DNA of 64,000 nucleotides from Sipunculus nudus (GCA_026874595.1 CM049306.1:29257519-29321518), one strand, 5' to 3'. Positions 22,364-35,278 are shown, numbered from the stretch's first letter. Numbers and translations: made by a program. The notes: a model not told the origin generated them from the letters alone.

Positions 22364-24003
22364 TTACACCCTGTGATGTGTTGTTTACATCAAGCCAATC
22401 CAGTCCAGTGGTCTCCAATGAGAGATGCAACCTCTCTAGTGCTATAGGGGACCTTTTAAAAGGGCAATATTTATAGGGAGATAGTGGCATCAAAGCAGAG
22501 TGAAACTTCTCCTTACGGGCACCTCCTATGTACGGTCACTTCAACCAATATACCCAATGTTTCCCAGCACTCGTGTCCCAGTTCTGCACATAGTGTCGTG
22601 AAAATACAAGTCGAACGCAAATTGCTGCTATCGGTGTTATGCATCCTACATGATCTTACTTGAAAAGAAACGGCTCCTAGGGTTAAATGATATCTACATT
22701 TGGAATTTATCTAAATAGTGAACTGTGAGCGCGAACAAACAAGAAAACAGGCAAAAAAGATACAAAATTAAGGAAACCAATTGTCTTCCAAAATTCCGGT
22801 AAGCAATAAACATACAGAGCAGAAAATATAACCTCCTCAGTCGCAGGAGCGCGTCACAGAAGTATGGCATTATTTATTTTTGTGTGTATAATACTGATAC
22901 AAAAATTGACAGTTCACAAAGCATATCAACTAGACGAAGAAAGTTCTGGTTGAATATCCAATTAGATGTTAATTTTTTCTTCATGAAAGAATACACACGC
23001 ACAAATACGCGTATATGCACAAGAGAGGTCCTTGGTTTCACACTATACTTCCGAGGACTAACAGTTCTGCTAGAGTTAGCAAGAAGAGCTATTGAGTTCT
23101 TTATCACTTAGGGTACGCATGTTTCCTCGCACACTTTTTTAAACGGCTGGTTTGACGTGAGAAAGATGCATTGATTTAGCACATAACTTGCGAGGAAAAC
23201 CTGCGAGGATTTTCAGTTTATGTCTTCGTGTCACAGGGAGGACCTACTAATCAGCATATCAAGCACACTTGGTTTAAACATATTTATTTATAGCGGGTAC
23301 AAAAGTAGCCAATCAGGCTAATGTACATGCATCTATATATACGGTACAAGTAAAAGTCCTTAAAGTATGTGAGGATATAATATGTTTAGATTGATGTTGT
23401 AATTCTATGAAAAATTCATAATATTCACCAAAATGAAACAAGACCCAAGTAATACAATTAGAAAGAAATCGAAGAATAATGTAACAATATAATGATGTAA
23501 CATGCTCTCCCGATACTAAAAGTGCAAAGCAAAAAAACAAATAAACAAACGATTTATATATATTAACATATATTTACACTGGATAGAAAGATTAATTATT
23601 TTTATCTTTTAAAACTTGTATGAAAATCTATTAGTTTTCTGTTTGTTTCCTGTTTACTCCTGGAACCAATCTTAATATAAGGTTCTTAGTCTGAGCTCTC
23701 ATGATCTTAATAAGATCTGATACCGCTAAACAGGTTGGATAACCAGTTTAAACATATTATCGAGCACACGGCTTACAAAAACACACTTTTCTAACCATCT
23801 TGCACAGCTCTCAGTAGATGGCGCTGTAACACACACAACACAAGCAAAACGATATTTTTGAGGACTTGCATGAAGCTTCCCCAGCATAGATTTCCCGGCT
23901 TTTTAAATGCTTTAAGGATGTAAGTCCTCACAAGTAGAAAAAGTCCTCGCACGTTTGGTGTGCATTCAATATCGTGTCCTCTTAAGTACGGTTATCGGTT
24001 GTA
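22364..24003. other. No gene resolved
   Basis: Contains loosely repeated GTCCTCGCAC / GCGAGGA words (23030-23230 and 23900-23960) on both strands, which may mark a decayed element. No supported exon. Confidence 0.3.
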
Positions 24004-24024
24004 CAAACACACACACACACACAC

Positions 24025-24074
<50 letters not shown>
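24004..24074. repeat. (CA)n(TA)n compound microsatellite
   Basis: About ten CA units followed by about 23 TA units. Confidence 0.95.
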
Positions 24075-24075
<1 letters not shown>

Positions 24076-25630
24076 TGTATGTTTACGACACAGGTGGGCA
24101 TTTGTACTGTAGTGCAGTCGGTCAAGCGCCACTGCCCCTAATGAATGACAAATAAAAGATTTTGCGCTTCCTGTAAAAGGGACCGGCTGATTTTTTCCCC
24201 GTCTCTTTTAAGTCTTTATATAGGGGTAGACTTGTAATGTTACTTCAGTTCTGTTTCTATTGGACCTTTAGCCCTGGAATATTAATATCTGTCTGTGAAC
24301 AATGTAATTTTAAGGTGCCACAAGGCCAAAATTGTTATAACTGCCGTCATGTCTGTTTCGTCATGCTGGTAAAACCATAAATACTTCGTAAAGCAGCTTT
24401 AAGCCATATACTTCGTTATATCTGTTACACTTTGGCCAGGTGTACGAAAAGGTCTGTAGTTGTTATTCGGCCTCTGAATTTAATTCTCTCTTTGTCAGTG
24501 AAACATAATTGTTCCGTTATTGTATATCTTCATTGTTCAGTATTCTTACAATTCCCGAACCGGTGGACCCATTCACCTATAGGTACTTATATATATATAT
24601 GAATTTAAGAGGAGCCGATATTCAGGGCTCAAATCCGGTCTAGTTAGGAATATTCTTGTAAGAGCCAGCCTTAACAGTCTGATATAACCATGTATAATAT
24701 TCGTGTAGCTAGGGTTTAATTCCTCTCGTTTTTGTACTATGTCATGTGTAAGTAGTAGGTTGAACGTCTTGAACGTCTGCACTTTTCAGTTAAGTAAATA
24801 TTTCTGTATGTTCCTTTTTATCAGTTTAAATATATTCCCATTCACATGTATCTGGTCAAGTTTTGAGTTGAAGTAAAATTATCTGTATATTCTATATTCG
24901 GTCTTTGAGTTTTGATTGGTGTTTTTTCATGTGCGAGGTCTGATTGTGTATTGATTTCCCATAGACAAAATTGTACGAGCCTAAGGCTTTCGTGACAATA
25001 TTTATATATATATGTTATAGGCGAAAAGGTAGAAACATGATTTGAATCACGTTTGAAGGCATGCCTTTCTTTGTGTTCATAGTTATTAAATAAATACTAA
25101 GCGTTGCTTCCTTTATCAGAAATAATTGGCCGTCAACCTGAATCGTCTTTTTAAAGAATTAGGCAAACCTGTTTGCAGAATAATATTGCATCATATTTAG
25201 TGAAAAAAAATTAAGATCAGATCAGGTATCTTGGACAGATTCCTATTTTGCATTAGGTCTGTGGCTTCACCTGCATTTTGTTTAATTTGATCAAAGTTTA
25301 GAAACAAAACACTCATTAAAATAACAATTTGTGCCAGGCAAAATGCTGGTTCAGATTGAATATTAAATATCGTTTTCTTAATCCCATCTTAATCCATATC
25401 TATGACACCATGAAGAGAAAACTGTCAATCGAATGATATCTTTAGGAATGCCCTGAACTCTTTTAAACCTGATTGTAATTTTCTTAAATATCTTTAAAGA
25501 TTCCTTTAACGGAATTCATCCGTGCCGCGCGTCTTCGCCATTTTGTGCCCTTCTCTCAGATGATTTTGGTTTTATAGGAGGTCTTTTGTCACGATTTCTG
25601 CCGTTCATCTCAGCCACATGGTTCATAGAG
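24075..25630. other. No gene resolved
   Basis: AT-rich sequence with no exon pair, RNA gene or clear repeat end that I could support. Confidence 0.3.
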
Positions 25631-25635
25631 CTCAT

Positions 25636-26560
25636 TTTTAGCGAACATTTGAGCTTATGCGATGGCGCAGCGTCGTCCGTACGTTAAACGATGCTATCTC
25701 AAAAGCAGTTTGAGCTAGCATTACCAAATTTTATGCAAAATTCATATTATTTTATAAAAAAAATCAATAGGATTTTGCCTATTTTGTGCTATCTGTATTT
25801 ACTTAGTTTTTATAAGAGAAAAACTAAAAACCTTAAAAAAATCTGCTCCTCCGAAACTGTCCAGCCTAATTGTTAAATATTTCAGGGAAATAATCTCTGA
25901 AACCATCTCTCTCAAGTTTGTTCAAATGGTTATAATTCGAGTTATAGGAAGCTGAAAAAAAGGATACTAAAATTACAATATCACAAACGGCTTGAGCTAC
26001 CTCCAACAATTTTTTTATAAATGATAGTCACAGGACTCATATATGAATTTGAGGTATTGGTGACGCCACCTGCATCAACCTTTTCTGTACAAGGGTCATC
26101 GGTCATCAGTACATTAACCCATATTTTCTCAGGAATAACGGGAACAAGCAATTTATGCCAAAATCTGTCGAAAGGATTAATATTCAACAGAAATGATTCC
26201 AAGTGACAAGATCTTTCAAGTTTATTCAAATCTAGGTTTGATGGATTTTGGCGAAATTAAAGGAATTTGAACTTAGTCGTTTGGCAAATTAAGCATACTG
26301 ACAAAACAATCTCAGGATCGACAAGAGCTAACATCACCAGATTTTGTGCAAATGTTAGTCACATGACTCCCATTTGAAATTGCAGTTTTTTTGGCGCCAC
26401 CTACATCAGCCTTTTTTTATGGACAAAAACCTCTTTAGCCTCTTTCAGTTTAAAAATGGTTTCTGATTAATCTGTCATGAAGAATAGTTTAATTTTTCAC
26501 AAGTATTATCCTAGGGTAGGGTTCTTTCAATTGTATAAGAATAGGTTTGGTTTGTTAATT
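25636..26560 (+). repeat. Intact-order copy of the TTTTTAGC(A/G)AAC repeat
   Basis: Starts TTTTTAGCGAACATTTGAGCTTATGCGATGG, followed by a CGTCGTCCGT tract, then blocks in the same order as the split copy at 8672-14620. GGTGACGCCACCTG (26048) and TTGGCGCCACCTAC (26391) cores are present. This copy supplies the uninterrupted reference that shows the nesting at 8.67-14.6 kb. Confidence 0.65.
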
Positions 26561-26571
26561 TTTTGGTAGAT

Positions 26572-26591
26572 TGGGGGGGGGGGGGGGGGCA
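26572..26591. repeat. Poly-G run
   Basis: An 18-20 base G run directly after the repeat at 25636-26560. Confidence 0.9.
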
Positions 26592-26599
26592 GTTCCCCT

Positions 26600-27259
26600 G
26601 CGGCTTCGAAACCAACCCGGGTTTCGGCCCTGAGTTACGATACATTTTTTTTTCAAAACAATACATAGCCACGCGGGCTTGATTTTTTTTAATGTTTCGA
26701 GAAGGTACCCCTTGTTCCCCCCAAAATATCCCAAATTTTCTTAGATTCTTTTCTTTTTTACCTTTTCAGTGTTTCGAGAGGGTTTTAATTTATGATTTCA
26801 CCATGCAGCAACTTAAATACCTTAAGTTATGCGAAATAATTTATGCAACACTATTACCATTGGACCTGCATGGACACGTTGGATATGATATGAAAATCTT
26901 TAGAATAGGAATCTTTGAATTATGTTTACCATAGAAGATCTATTAATATTTACAAGGGATCAGGCTTTTGCCTTCGCGCTGCCCTTGATGACTAGGCGTT
27001 TTATTACGAAGGTTTTATTTTCGCGATTATTTATCTTCCGAGACTATCGGAAATTTGAAGACAGTATTTGTGATGCCCGCAGTCTTCCGATATGACCCAT
27101 CTTAAGACCGATTGACGTCGTTTTGATAGTGTAGTAACCCCATTTAATATGCGAATATGTGTTTAGAAACCATTCACAGGGTCCAATAACGAAAATATTT
27201 TTAAGACACCGCTTACAAAGATAAGCATTTAACTTAAATTTGCAATCAGCTGACGAGTA
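26600..27259. other. No gene resolved
   Basis: Intergenic-looking sequence. If the candidate exon at 27404-27544 is real, this would be the start of its first intron. Confidence 0.25.
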
Positions 27260-27403
27260 TTAAATCACGGTGTTTCGAAGCGAGCAAACCAACACTTGTA
27301 AACATCCTGCATGAAGCTCTGTCGTTTCGTGCGGTGTGGTGTGTGGGACGATGATGTGAGCGTTGCGCAAGGCATCCTGGGAACCATGCTTAGTCTTACT
27401 TAC

Positions 27404-27544
27404 ATGATGCCCATTGTCATTTGTTTTCTGGATTACACGTTTAGATATAGCCTGACACGCCCACTCAGAGAAGGTACCGGAAAACGTCAATGCCGCTATA
27501 ATGGGTGTTATTGTAACCCAGGCAACATTATTATACTTCATCAC
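27404..27544 (-). CDS. Candidate first coding exon, hydrophobic N-terminus
   Basis: On the minus strand an ATG at 27544 opens 47 codons ending exactly at a near-consensus donor (CAT|GTAAGTAAG, 27403-27402), phase 0. The N-terminus has a hydrophobic segment of about 20 residues (from roughly residue 7) flanked by polar residues, so it could be a membrane anchor or the first of several membrane spans. Upstream, GGATATAAATG about 45 bases before the ATG could act as a TATA box, with a CACGTG E-box touching the start. The local sequence is GC-richer than its surroundings. No second exon was found at lower coordinates, and the opposite strand carries an equally long frame (27311-27727). A resemblance to the first span of TMEM150/DRAM-type membrane proteins is only suggestive. 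Confidence 0.3.
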
Positions 27545-27744
27545 GTGTCGGCTCTCATGTTAATACTAAGATTTCATTTATATCCACCTGTCATTCCCTG
27601 CATGGGGCTGCATTGCCAGACTGATATTCCACCAGGTCGAAGTAACGGGCTCGGCGCTGGGCAACGCCTGACCGCTATCTTCTTTTTCTTTTGCGTCCGG
27701 TTCCTCGCTTTTTTTGTTGTAATTTGACAACGGGCGACAGTGGC

Positions 27745-28437
27745 GTATTTTACTTTTGCATGTATTTATTATATAAAAAGAATAACTGGATATTATATGC
27801 ATGGAAATCAAGCACTCTTTTTTCAGCTGATACAATAAATTATCATTTTGAACTTGGAATAAGTACCCTATAGGCTATTTTCACAATTAAGTGATATAAT
27901 TATTTTGTAAATATACTAAAAAAATTGTTTTCTTGTAAAGTGAAACTATATTTACCCTGCATCTCGCAGAAAATCGTTTACAATACGTATTTATGAATAG
28001 TTGCCCTCATGACGCCCCATGTTTAATATATTTATTACAAATTCATTGTTAGTTTATATATTATAATATATATATATAAATATTTACATACATATATATG
28101 TGTATATATGTGTTTGTTTAAATATATATATAGATATACTTAAATTCATATATCAATTTTTTCATATTTTTTAATATATATATATACTATTTAAAATATT
28201 CTTATATCATATTATATATATTATGAATATTTATAAAAAATATATAATATATAATATATACAGATATATCGTCAATATTTATTAAAAAAAATATTATTTA
28301 TATCATGACAAGGCACAAATCTGTTATGCAATAAACCTACATTACTCTTCGAGAAGATGTTGGTTAACTTGAAGTTACCATGCATACATCATGTCAGCAA
28401 TTTCTATTAAGAAAAAAGAACATAGAAGGCTTTACCT
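27745..28437. other. Very AT-rich sequence, no gene
   Basis: Dominated by TATATA and ATATTT stretches between 28040 and 28300. No supported feature. Confidence 0.4.
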
Positions 28438-28445
28438 ATCAACAC

Positions 28446-28518
28446 CAGTGGCGTAAATTTTATCTTCCAAGGTGGGGGGGGGGGGATGACTTTGTATATG
28501 TTTATATATTTCAGAGTT

Positions 28519-28574
<56 letters not shown>

Positions 28575-28602
28575 TACAGTGTCTCTGAGTGGCATATTTA
28601 AC

Positions 28603-28645
<43 letters not shown>

Positions 28646-28888
28646 TTAATCATAATTCAAATAATTATAATGTTTTAGAAAATAAGTTATTTTGTGAATT
28701 CGTAGCAAGGTTTAGATATAACATTTTTTAGTAAACAGATCCATGTCTTTAATTTCAATTTATTAATATTTTTCATTTGCAATATTATAATATTATTCTC
28801 TGAAAAGTGGGGGGATGTTTACATTGACCATCCCCCCTTCCAAAAAGTGGGGGTATATATACCCCCCCCCCCCATATTGACGCCCCTG
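28446..28888 (+). mobile_element. hAT-type MITE, copy 1 (443 bp)
   Basis: Ends CAGTGGCGTAAATTT and (inverted) CAGGGGCGTCAATAT form a short terminal inverted repeat, with G-runs and C-runs just inside each end. The flanks ATCAACAC (28438-28445) and ATCAAGTG (28889-28896) match at five of eight positions, as an aged 8-bp duplication. Two (TA)n tracts (28521-28569, 28609-28645) lie inside. The reverse complement of this copy aligns along its length with 48751-49195. Confidence 0.8.
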
Positions 28889-28899
28889 ATCAAGTGTTA

Positions 28900-29435
28900 C
28901 ACATTGATCATGTCACTAGAATGTATGTGTAAGCGGCAGGTGGCGTTCAGTGTGATATATTTGCATAAATTTGCGTTTTATACATGTAGCACTCATTCTT
29001 TTATCATTTCATAGATCATACAACAACTGTAAATTAATTTCATACGTATTTAACTGAATCTAACAATGATCAGGTCCATAAATGCTAGAGATTATTGTAA
29101 TATTATTGGTTCGTACGCCTCGCATATTTGCATGTATATATATACTGATTTAATGTGATATTTTAGTTTACTCCTTCTGTCTATAGATGTATATATTGAT
29201 ATACTTTCTTAACTCTCTTAATATGCTTTTATGATTTGAGTCCACATGTTCATGTTTATATTTTTAGTCATGGTATTATTTTATGCATTGTATTGATAGT
29301 TTAGTCATTGTATGTTTTATATGTACTGATACAGGGCACCAAGTAAGACCAGTTTAATTTAAACTGATTGGTTTTCCCTGTATAAGCATAATGTAAATAA
29401 ATAAAATAAAGTAAATAAAATAAATTTAACTATTT
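28900..29435 (+). mobile_element. Possible LINE 3' tail
   Basis: Near the end, CAGGGCACCAAGTAAGACC, a hairpin CAGTTTAATTTAAACTG, TCCCTGTATAAGCATAATGT and a run of AAATAAAT/AAAATAAA units resemble the 3' tails of non-LTR retrotransposons. No coding remnant was seen, so this is a structural guess. Confidence 0.35.
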
Positions 29436-31280
29436 TGTGCAAGCCAAACACATCAGGTCAGTCATTAGATATAACAAATATCACAGCTTTTGCTTGGATA
29501 ACCGGAAAATGAGTAAAAATTTGACACTGAATATTCTCAAAATGACAGTATCATGGAAGCTTAAATCTTGCTTATTTAAATACGTACGTTTGGTGATAAA
29601 GGAAATATCCTTCACCAAGTATTGAACATGTGACCTGATCACATTAAGTTAAAGCCTTCATATAAAGACGTACTTTTCCGTAGAGCAAACGAAATTAAAT
29701 AAGAACGAAATTTTGCTACCGATGTTGACCTGCTTTCAGTAATGGTCTTGTCCACGTCTTCGTGCGCATGTAAGAATATATTAATATATAATGCTTAATT
29801 ATTCATTAGAGCAAGGAATATTAAATGAGTACGAATTAAAATATTTTTTTACAAATTAGCAGTTTCATAGGTTTTTAATTTTATGTGTTTATGTATGTCT
29901 CTCACAATATATAGCTCAGGATTGCTACAGCTACGAGCAGCAGTTTTACAGGAACATCGATTATGTGACTGGTATATGAATGTAAAGTGTAGAGGAAATA
30001 ATGTTATAAATGTATACACATGTACCTTCTTTCTGTGACCCAATCTGGTACCGCCCAGCGTCTGGTATCAACATTTAGCCATAGATGGCACCACTTATTT
30101 CGGGGTACAGTTAAAATAGTATTTTCAATTTGACTCTTATATTTCAAAGTTACCTAATACGTGCGCAGTATTGTACGTAAGACCCCTGGGTCTATCACTC
30201 TGATGTAGACTCTAAGTCTTAGCATGCAGGGCACAAATCATCACTATTACCTCAAACTAATAATATGAGGACGATATCTGACAATACATTATGTGAAACC
30301 CAGATAAGATAACTGTAACACCCATTGGTGTTAGACTGCGGTATACATTCAGTCACTCTAAAACCAGGATTCTTGACGCGTCTGTTTGTAACTCATAGTT
30401 TATTTCCAGGTATTTTGTCCATGCTGACAGTACAGACATTTAGACGATCAGACGTTACCTTCAGACGGTATTTACTGTAACAAACAAATAGAGGTGCTAA
30501 GAATAATGAAATATCAGTTAAATAACTGAAATGGTAATAACAAATTAATATATTTTACCCTATAGTGTCATAATAACATAAAGGTTTATACACATGCAGC
30601 TGTATATGTTTAGGCAACAGTGACATAATGCTTTGGCTTAAACTATGTCAGCCAAGCTGATAACTACGATATATAGCCGTGGCTTAGCAGGATTAAGTCA
30701 GCTAAGCTAGTAACTGTGATAGAAGTAAACAACACTATTCTACATAAAAATACTATTCAAACATGAAGACTGACACTGGAATACATATATATTTAATATA
30801 ATAGAACTAAAGCATTTACAATGATTTACAAATCATTGAATCTCTGATAAGACTTCCCAGGGATCTGTTAAAAACACAAAAGGTAACCATACCTACCCGT
30901 AACATGCAATACAGCATGTTCTGAGACGCTCTGGTATCAACATACTACCCTACATATGCACTAAGGAGAAAACAGGGTCAGGCCATAAAGCGTACAGACT
31001 GCAAAGACATGGGGCAGCATCATAATACTCTGTCCTGAATACAGGCTCGCTGGAAATTTACACGGCTAAATAAACGACACAAATCTACCATTTATCTTCA
31101 AATCTACCTAAGTCAAACGTCTAACACACTGCCGGAAATTAATATAAGCTAAAAATTCAAATTCCTGGTTCTTCTGGGGTTCCAATATGGTTTAAAATCA
31201 CTTCTGTCTGGCTACACTTCTTGAAACAAAATGTATATATGTTTATGAGGATTTCCAAAATATTGGTACTGTTGAGACGG
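29436..31280. other. No gene resolved
   Basis: Contains only short unsupported frames. A GCTTGGCTTAAACTATGTCAGCCAAGC / GCTTAGCAGGATTAAGTCAGCTAAGC pair near 30630-30710 is a local imperfect repeat. Confidence 0.3.
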
Positions 31281-32270
31281 AAAGTTTGGCTAAAAATACA
31301 TCAACAATCTTTTTAAAGAAATGGGTCCTGTGACCTTTACCTTTGGCCTTATGACCCCAAAATCAAAAGGGTTCTTACATTATTGATGGGTAATATATAA
31401 GTCAAAATTAAAACCAATATGTCAATCCAAACTGGAGTTACCATCCAGAAACAAATATGTGGACAGATGGGCCCCTGTGACCATGACCTTTTACCTTGTG
31501 ACCCCCAAATCAATCATGTTCTTCCCCTATTGGCAGCTTAGCTATATGTGCAAGATGGAAGATTTTGGATAAAAAGTTTGCTTTAAATGCATCCATAATC
31601 TTTCTAAATACGTGGGTACTGTGACCATGACCTTTGATCTCATGACCGAAAAATTAAACAGAATCTTCCCCTATTGGCAGGTTAGAATATCTTGGAGATG
31701 GAAGATCTGCGATGAAAAGTTTGGCTTATGCATATGCATTCTTTTTAAAGAAATGAGTCCTGTGACCTTGACCTTTAACTGTTGGACCCAAAAATCGACA
31801 CGGTTTTTACTTTATTGGTGAGTCATTTATAACTTAAGTTTGAAACCGATATGTCAAACTAAACTGGTGTTATCACCTGGAAAATAATTTGTGAACAGAT
31901 GACCCCTATGACCTTGACCTTTGACCATGTGACCCCAAATTGATTTATGCTCCTCCCATAATGGCAAGTCAGCTAAATGCGCAAAATGTAAGTTTGGGCT
32001 GAAAAGCTTGGCTTAAAATGCAGCCATAATCTTTTTAAATAAGTGAGTCATGTGACCTTTACCTTTGACCTCGTGACCCAAAAATCATATAAGTTCTTGC
32101 TTTAGTGGTGGGCCATATACGTCAGTCAAGTTTGAAATCTATGTGTCGATACAACCTGGAGTTATCATCTGGAAACAAATTTGTGTGGATGGACGGATGG
32201 ACAGCTTGACAGACAAACAGACAGACAGACAGGGTGATAGCTATATGGCATCCACTTGTGATCAATAAAC
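31281..32270 (-). repeat. Tandem array of ~145-bp units (GTGACCTTGACCTTTGACC)
   Basis: The block (G/C)TGTGACC(T/A)TGACCTTTGACC...TGACCCC recurs near 31330, 31472, 31618, 31758, 31904 and 32050. Alternate units are more alike (about 290-bp higher-order unit). It ends in (GACA)n at 32205-32230 and GGCATCCACTTGTGATCA. The reverse complement matches 45482-45790. A minus-oriented AGCTCAGCTGA left end (32370-32395) lies just to the right, so the array is probably the body of a minus-strand element. Confidence 0.75.
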
Positions 32271-32369
32271 ACACCAGGTTTTGGGACACTAGATGTAATT
32301 ACGGCTGAGAAACTGACATGATTGTTGTCATTTTATAGTGAAAAAAAATAGAAAAATATTTGTTAAAGT

Positions 32370-32395
32370 TCAGCTGAGCTAAAAACTGCGTGGCA
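32370..32395 (-). repeat. Left terminus of AGCTCAGCTGA family, minus orientation
   Basis: AAAGTTCAGCTGAGCTAAAAAC is the reverse complement of the family's left end. It is the only end seen on the minus strand in this window. Confidence 0.5.
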
Positions 32396-32567
32396 AACCT
32401 TTACAGAAAAAAACAACTGGGCAAAAGAGCCCACTGAGAATGCTCACAGTAAAAAAAAACTAATGTCTACACTAAACAACATTTGGCAGCACTTGACAGT
32501 AAGTGCATAGGTGTTACAGTAACCTTGGTTTTAGTAATGGACCGATATTGGTTTAAATACCGGGTCA

Positions 32568-32603
32568 GCTTCAGCTGAGCGTCATGGCCCTTGGACCAGT
32601 TGT
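32568..32603 (+). repeat. Right terminus of AGCTCAGCTGA family
   Basis: CAGCTGAGCGTCATGGCCCTTGGACCAGTTGTT has the subterminal word and the terminal palindrome in a diverged form. Confidence 0.55.
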
Positions 32604-33230
32604 TAAAAGCATTATAATTAAATTATAATTATAAAAATTGACCGTGCCCCATAAACGATCAGACTTTAGTTAACACAGAATTGATGGAGCAGACTAACAG
32701 CTACTTGACTAAATGAGCTCCCCTTTATGTTTATATGAAGACGTCTAGGGAATTGTTTAACCCACGCCATGTTGGTACAAAGGGCTTTTGCGGACTGATT
32801 AGTGACTCTGGTTGTTTTTTTATTTACAGAAAAATATCGCGAAAGGAGGTGCCTTAACATATTTCTATTAAATACTTTAGGTGATAACATGTCTATTCTG
32901 ATCATCTTGTTTCAATTATGTACTGGCTACTTAACAATATAGCCGTTAAGTGAAAGTATGAACAGCTACCTTTGTGTTTCGTGTTCTTTCAGTGCTGACT
33001 TGAATGACGCGAGAATTATATGACACCCACTGAATCATCCATGTTTTCGTAGAAACGGTCACTTCCCTGTACAAAAAAAAACAACCAGTTAACAAAAAAC
33101 TGTAATAAAAAAAAACAGTGGGTGGGTACAGTGCGCCAATTAATACATGAAATTTAAAATCTACCCGACTTGTCCCTTGTAATTTATACTACTTGCTATA
33201 TACAGGCGTTTCTTTTTCGTGTTAAATAAT
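32604..33230. other. No gene resolved
   Basis: Unassigned sequence with poly-A and poly-T runs. Confidence 0.3.
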
Positions 33231-33232
33231 TT

Positions 33233-33252
33233 CTCTCTCTCTCTCTCTCTTT
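33233..33252. repeat. (CT)n microsatellite
   Basis: About ten CT units. Confidence 0.9.
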
Positions 33253-33334
33253 AAATTGTTGATACAGATTTTCCAACTCTACATTTTAAAGATGCATGTA
33301 TTGCACTGTATACATCATTTTTCTTGTCATGTCT

Positions 33335-34075
33335 TCCGTACCATACTCTACCCTATCTTACCTTACCGTACCTCAATTAATTTAAAGAATTATCTCACAA
33401 TACCTTACCTTACCTTACTGTTCCTTACTTTACCATTCATAGCCTTACCTGACCTTACCTTATTTTACCTTACATAGCCTCATCTTACCTTGCCTTGTCC
33501 TACCTTACCCTGTCTAGCCTAAAACCTTAACTTACTTTCCCTTACCTTACCTTGTATTGCCTTGCCTTTCCTTACCTTACCTGACCTTACCTTGACTTGT
33601 CTTTCCTTACCTCACCTTGCCTAGCCTTACCTTTCCTTACCTTAACTTGCTTACCTTACCGTACCTTGCCTTACCTTACCTTGCCTAGCCTTACCTAACC
33701 TTAACTCACCTAGCCTTACCTTACCTTACCTTGCCTAGCCTTGCCTTACCTTAACTTACCTAGCCTTACCTTACCTTACCTTGCCTAGCCTTACCTTACC
33801 TTACCTTACCTAGCCTTACATTACCTTGCCTTACCTTACCTTACCTTGCCTAGCCTTACCTTACCTTAACTTATCGAGCCTTACCTTCCTTACCTTGCCT
33901 AGCCTTACCTTACCTTACTTTCTTTGCCTAGCCTTGCCTTTCCTACCTTTCCTTTCCTTACCTTACTTGTCTTCCTTTGCCTCACCTTGACTCACCTTAC
34001 CTTACCCTATATAATTTTACTTTGCCTTGTATAACCTTTCCTTTCTTCACGTTACTTTACCTTGCCGTACCTAAC
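33335..34075. repeat. CCTTA pentanucleotide satellite-like array
   Basis: About 740 bases of CCTTA units with frequent variants CCTTG, CCTAG and CCTGA. In the middle these are organised into a higher-order unit (ACCTTGCCTAGCCTT followed by ACCTT repeats) of 45-60 bases. One strand is pyrimidine-rich (C/T). No coding capacity. The unit is not a permutation of the arthropod telomere TTAGG or of TTAGGG. Confidence 0.9.
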
Positions 34076-34152
34076 ATTATTTCCTCCTTCGGACATTTCA
34101 GTGACACGGATTCCTGTAACTCCAGCACTCAAACATTCAACGGATAATATAA

Positions 34153-35278
34153 TTTTTAGTTCAGCTGACTGAAAGTCAACTGAGCTATAGCGATCACTCT
34201 TTTTCCGTCGTCCGTCCGTCTGTCCGGCCCTCCCTCCGTTAACAGGGTACAAATCGTAGCCATTAAACCTAGAATCTTCTAACTTTACATCCAGGGAGGT
34301 CCATGAAAAAATCTCCTTGGAAACCTGAAATTAAGGATAAATAACCTATATCCTCCGAGGTATGGGGCTCGTATATACCCCAAGAATAATTTTAAAAAAT
34401 GATACAAAAGCTCCAGTATCTGATTGACTAATGCATTGATCACCATGATTCTTTGCATGCATATTGATCATGGAGTGTTTAATCAGTTTCTGTAGACTGG
34501 TGGCGCCACCTGTATATTTCAAATTTTTCACATTTTTTTATCTTTGTTTTTTTTATACCTTCAAATAGAGCCTCATTTGTCAACAGGGCATAAATCGTAA
34601 CCGCTGGCCCTAGAAACTTCTACCTGCATATCTAGGGAGTTCCATGAAGAATCTCCTTGGGAACCTGAACTAAGGTCTCTGTTACCCGTACCCTCCCAAA
34701 AATTTGATAATAAAGCTCCAGTACCTGAAGAACAAGTGCATTTGATCACCATGATTCTTTGCATGCATTTTCATCATGGTGAGTTTCATCAGTTCCTGTA
34801 GACTGGTGGTACCACCTGGATTTTTTTTTAATTTATACGCATTTTTGTTTTATATTTTTGAGACCCCCAGAGATGTTGTCACCTCTACCAGGGCACAAAG
34901 CCTTACTCTTCGACCTGGAATCTTCTAACTTTACAAGAGAGGTCCATGATAAGTCTTATTTGAAACTTGAAATGAGGTCTCTGTTAACCATATCATCCGA
35001 ACTGTTGGGCTTGTTTGTAGCCCCAAGAATATTAAACATTTGACACAAAAGCTCCAGTGCCTGAATAACTGATCCATTGTTCGCCATGATTCTTTGCATG
35101 CATATTGATAATGGAGTGTTTCATCAGTTCCTGTAGACTATTGGCGCCACCTGGATTTTTTCCGAGTTTTTACGCATTTTTTTCTTCTATTTTTGAGACC
35201 TTCACTCTGGGATTCATGTTGCCCATTGTTCAATTTTCGGTGAATTCAGCTGAGCGTCATGGCCCACGGGTCTCTAGT
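34153..35278 (+). mobile_element. 1.1-kb AGCTCAGCTGA-family element
   Basis: Left end TTTTTAGTTCAGCTGACTGAAAGTCAACTGAGC, (CCGT)n tract, right end TTCAGCTGAGCGTCATGGCCCACGGGTCTCTAGTTG. Between them are three units of about 300 bases. Each has CCTAGAATCTTCTAAC, CTCCTTGGAAACCTGAAxT, ATTCTTTGCATGCAT and the core TGGTGGCGCCACCTG (34500; variants at 34806 and 35145). The internal units are unlike those of the 3.2-kb copies although the ends are alike, so one terminal type captures different bodies. Confidence 0.8.

Noticed and set aside
27311-27727. 138-codon plus-strand frame
   Set aside because: No acceptor, donor or recognisable domain. The opposite strand has a shorter frame with a better splice context. 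The frame may be open because of local GC content.
28380-28731. Overlapping 60-81-codon frames with long Ile-Tyr repeats (also at 42370-42687, 43336-43551, 44026-44223, 49033-49282, 58179-58489, 59308-59499)
   Set aside because: They are translations of (TA)n microsatellites and stay open only because TATATA reads as Ile-Tyr in two frames.
33335-34075. Interstitial telomere repeat
   Set aside because: CCTTA (TAAGG) is not a rotation of TTAGG or TTAGGG.
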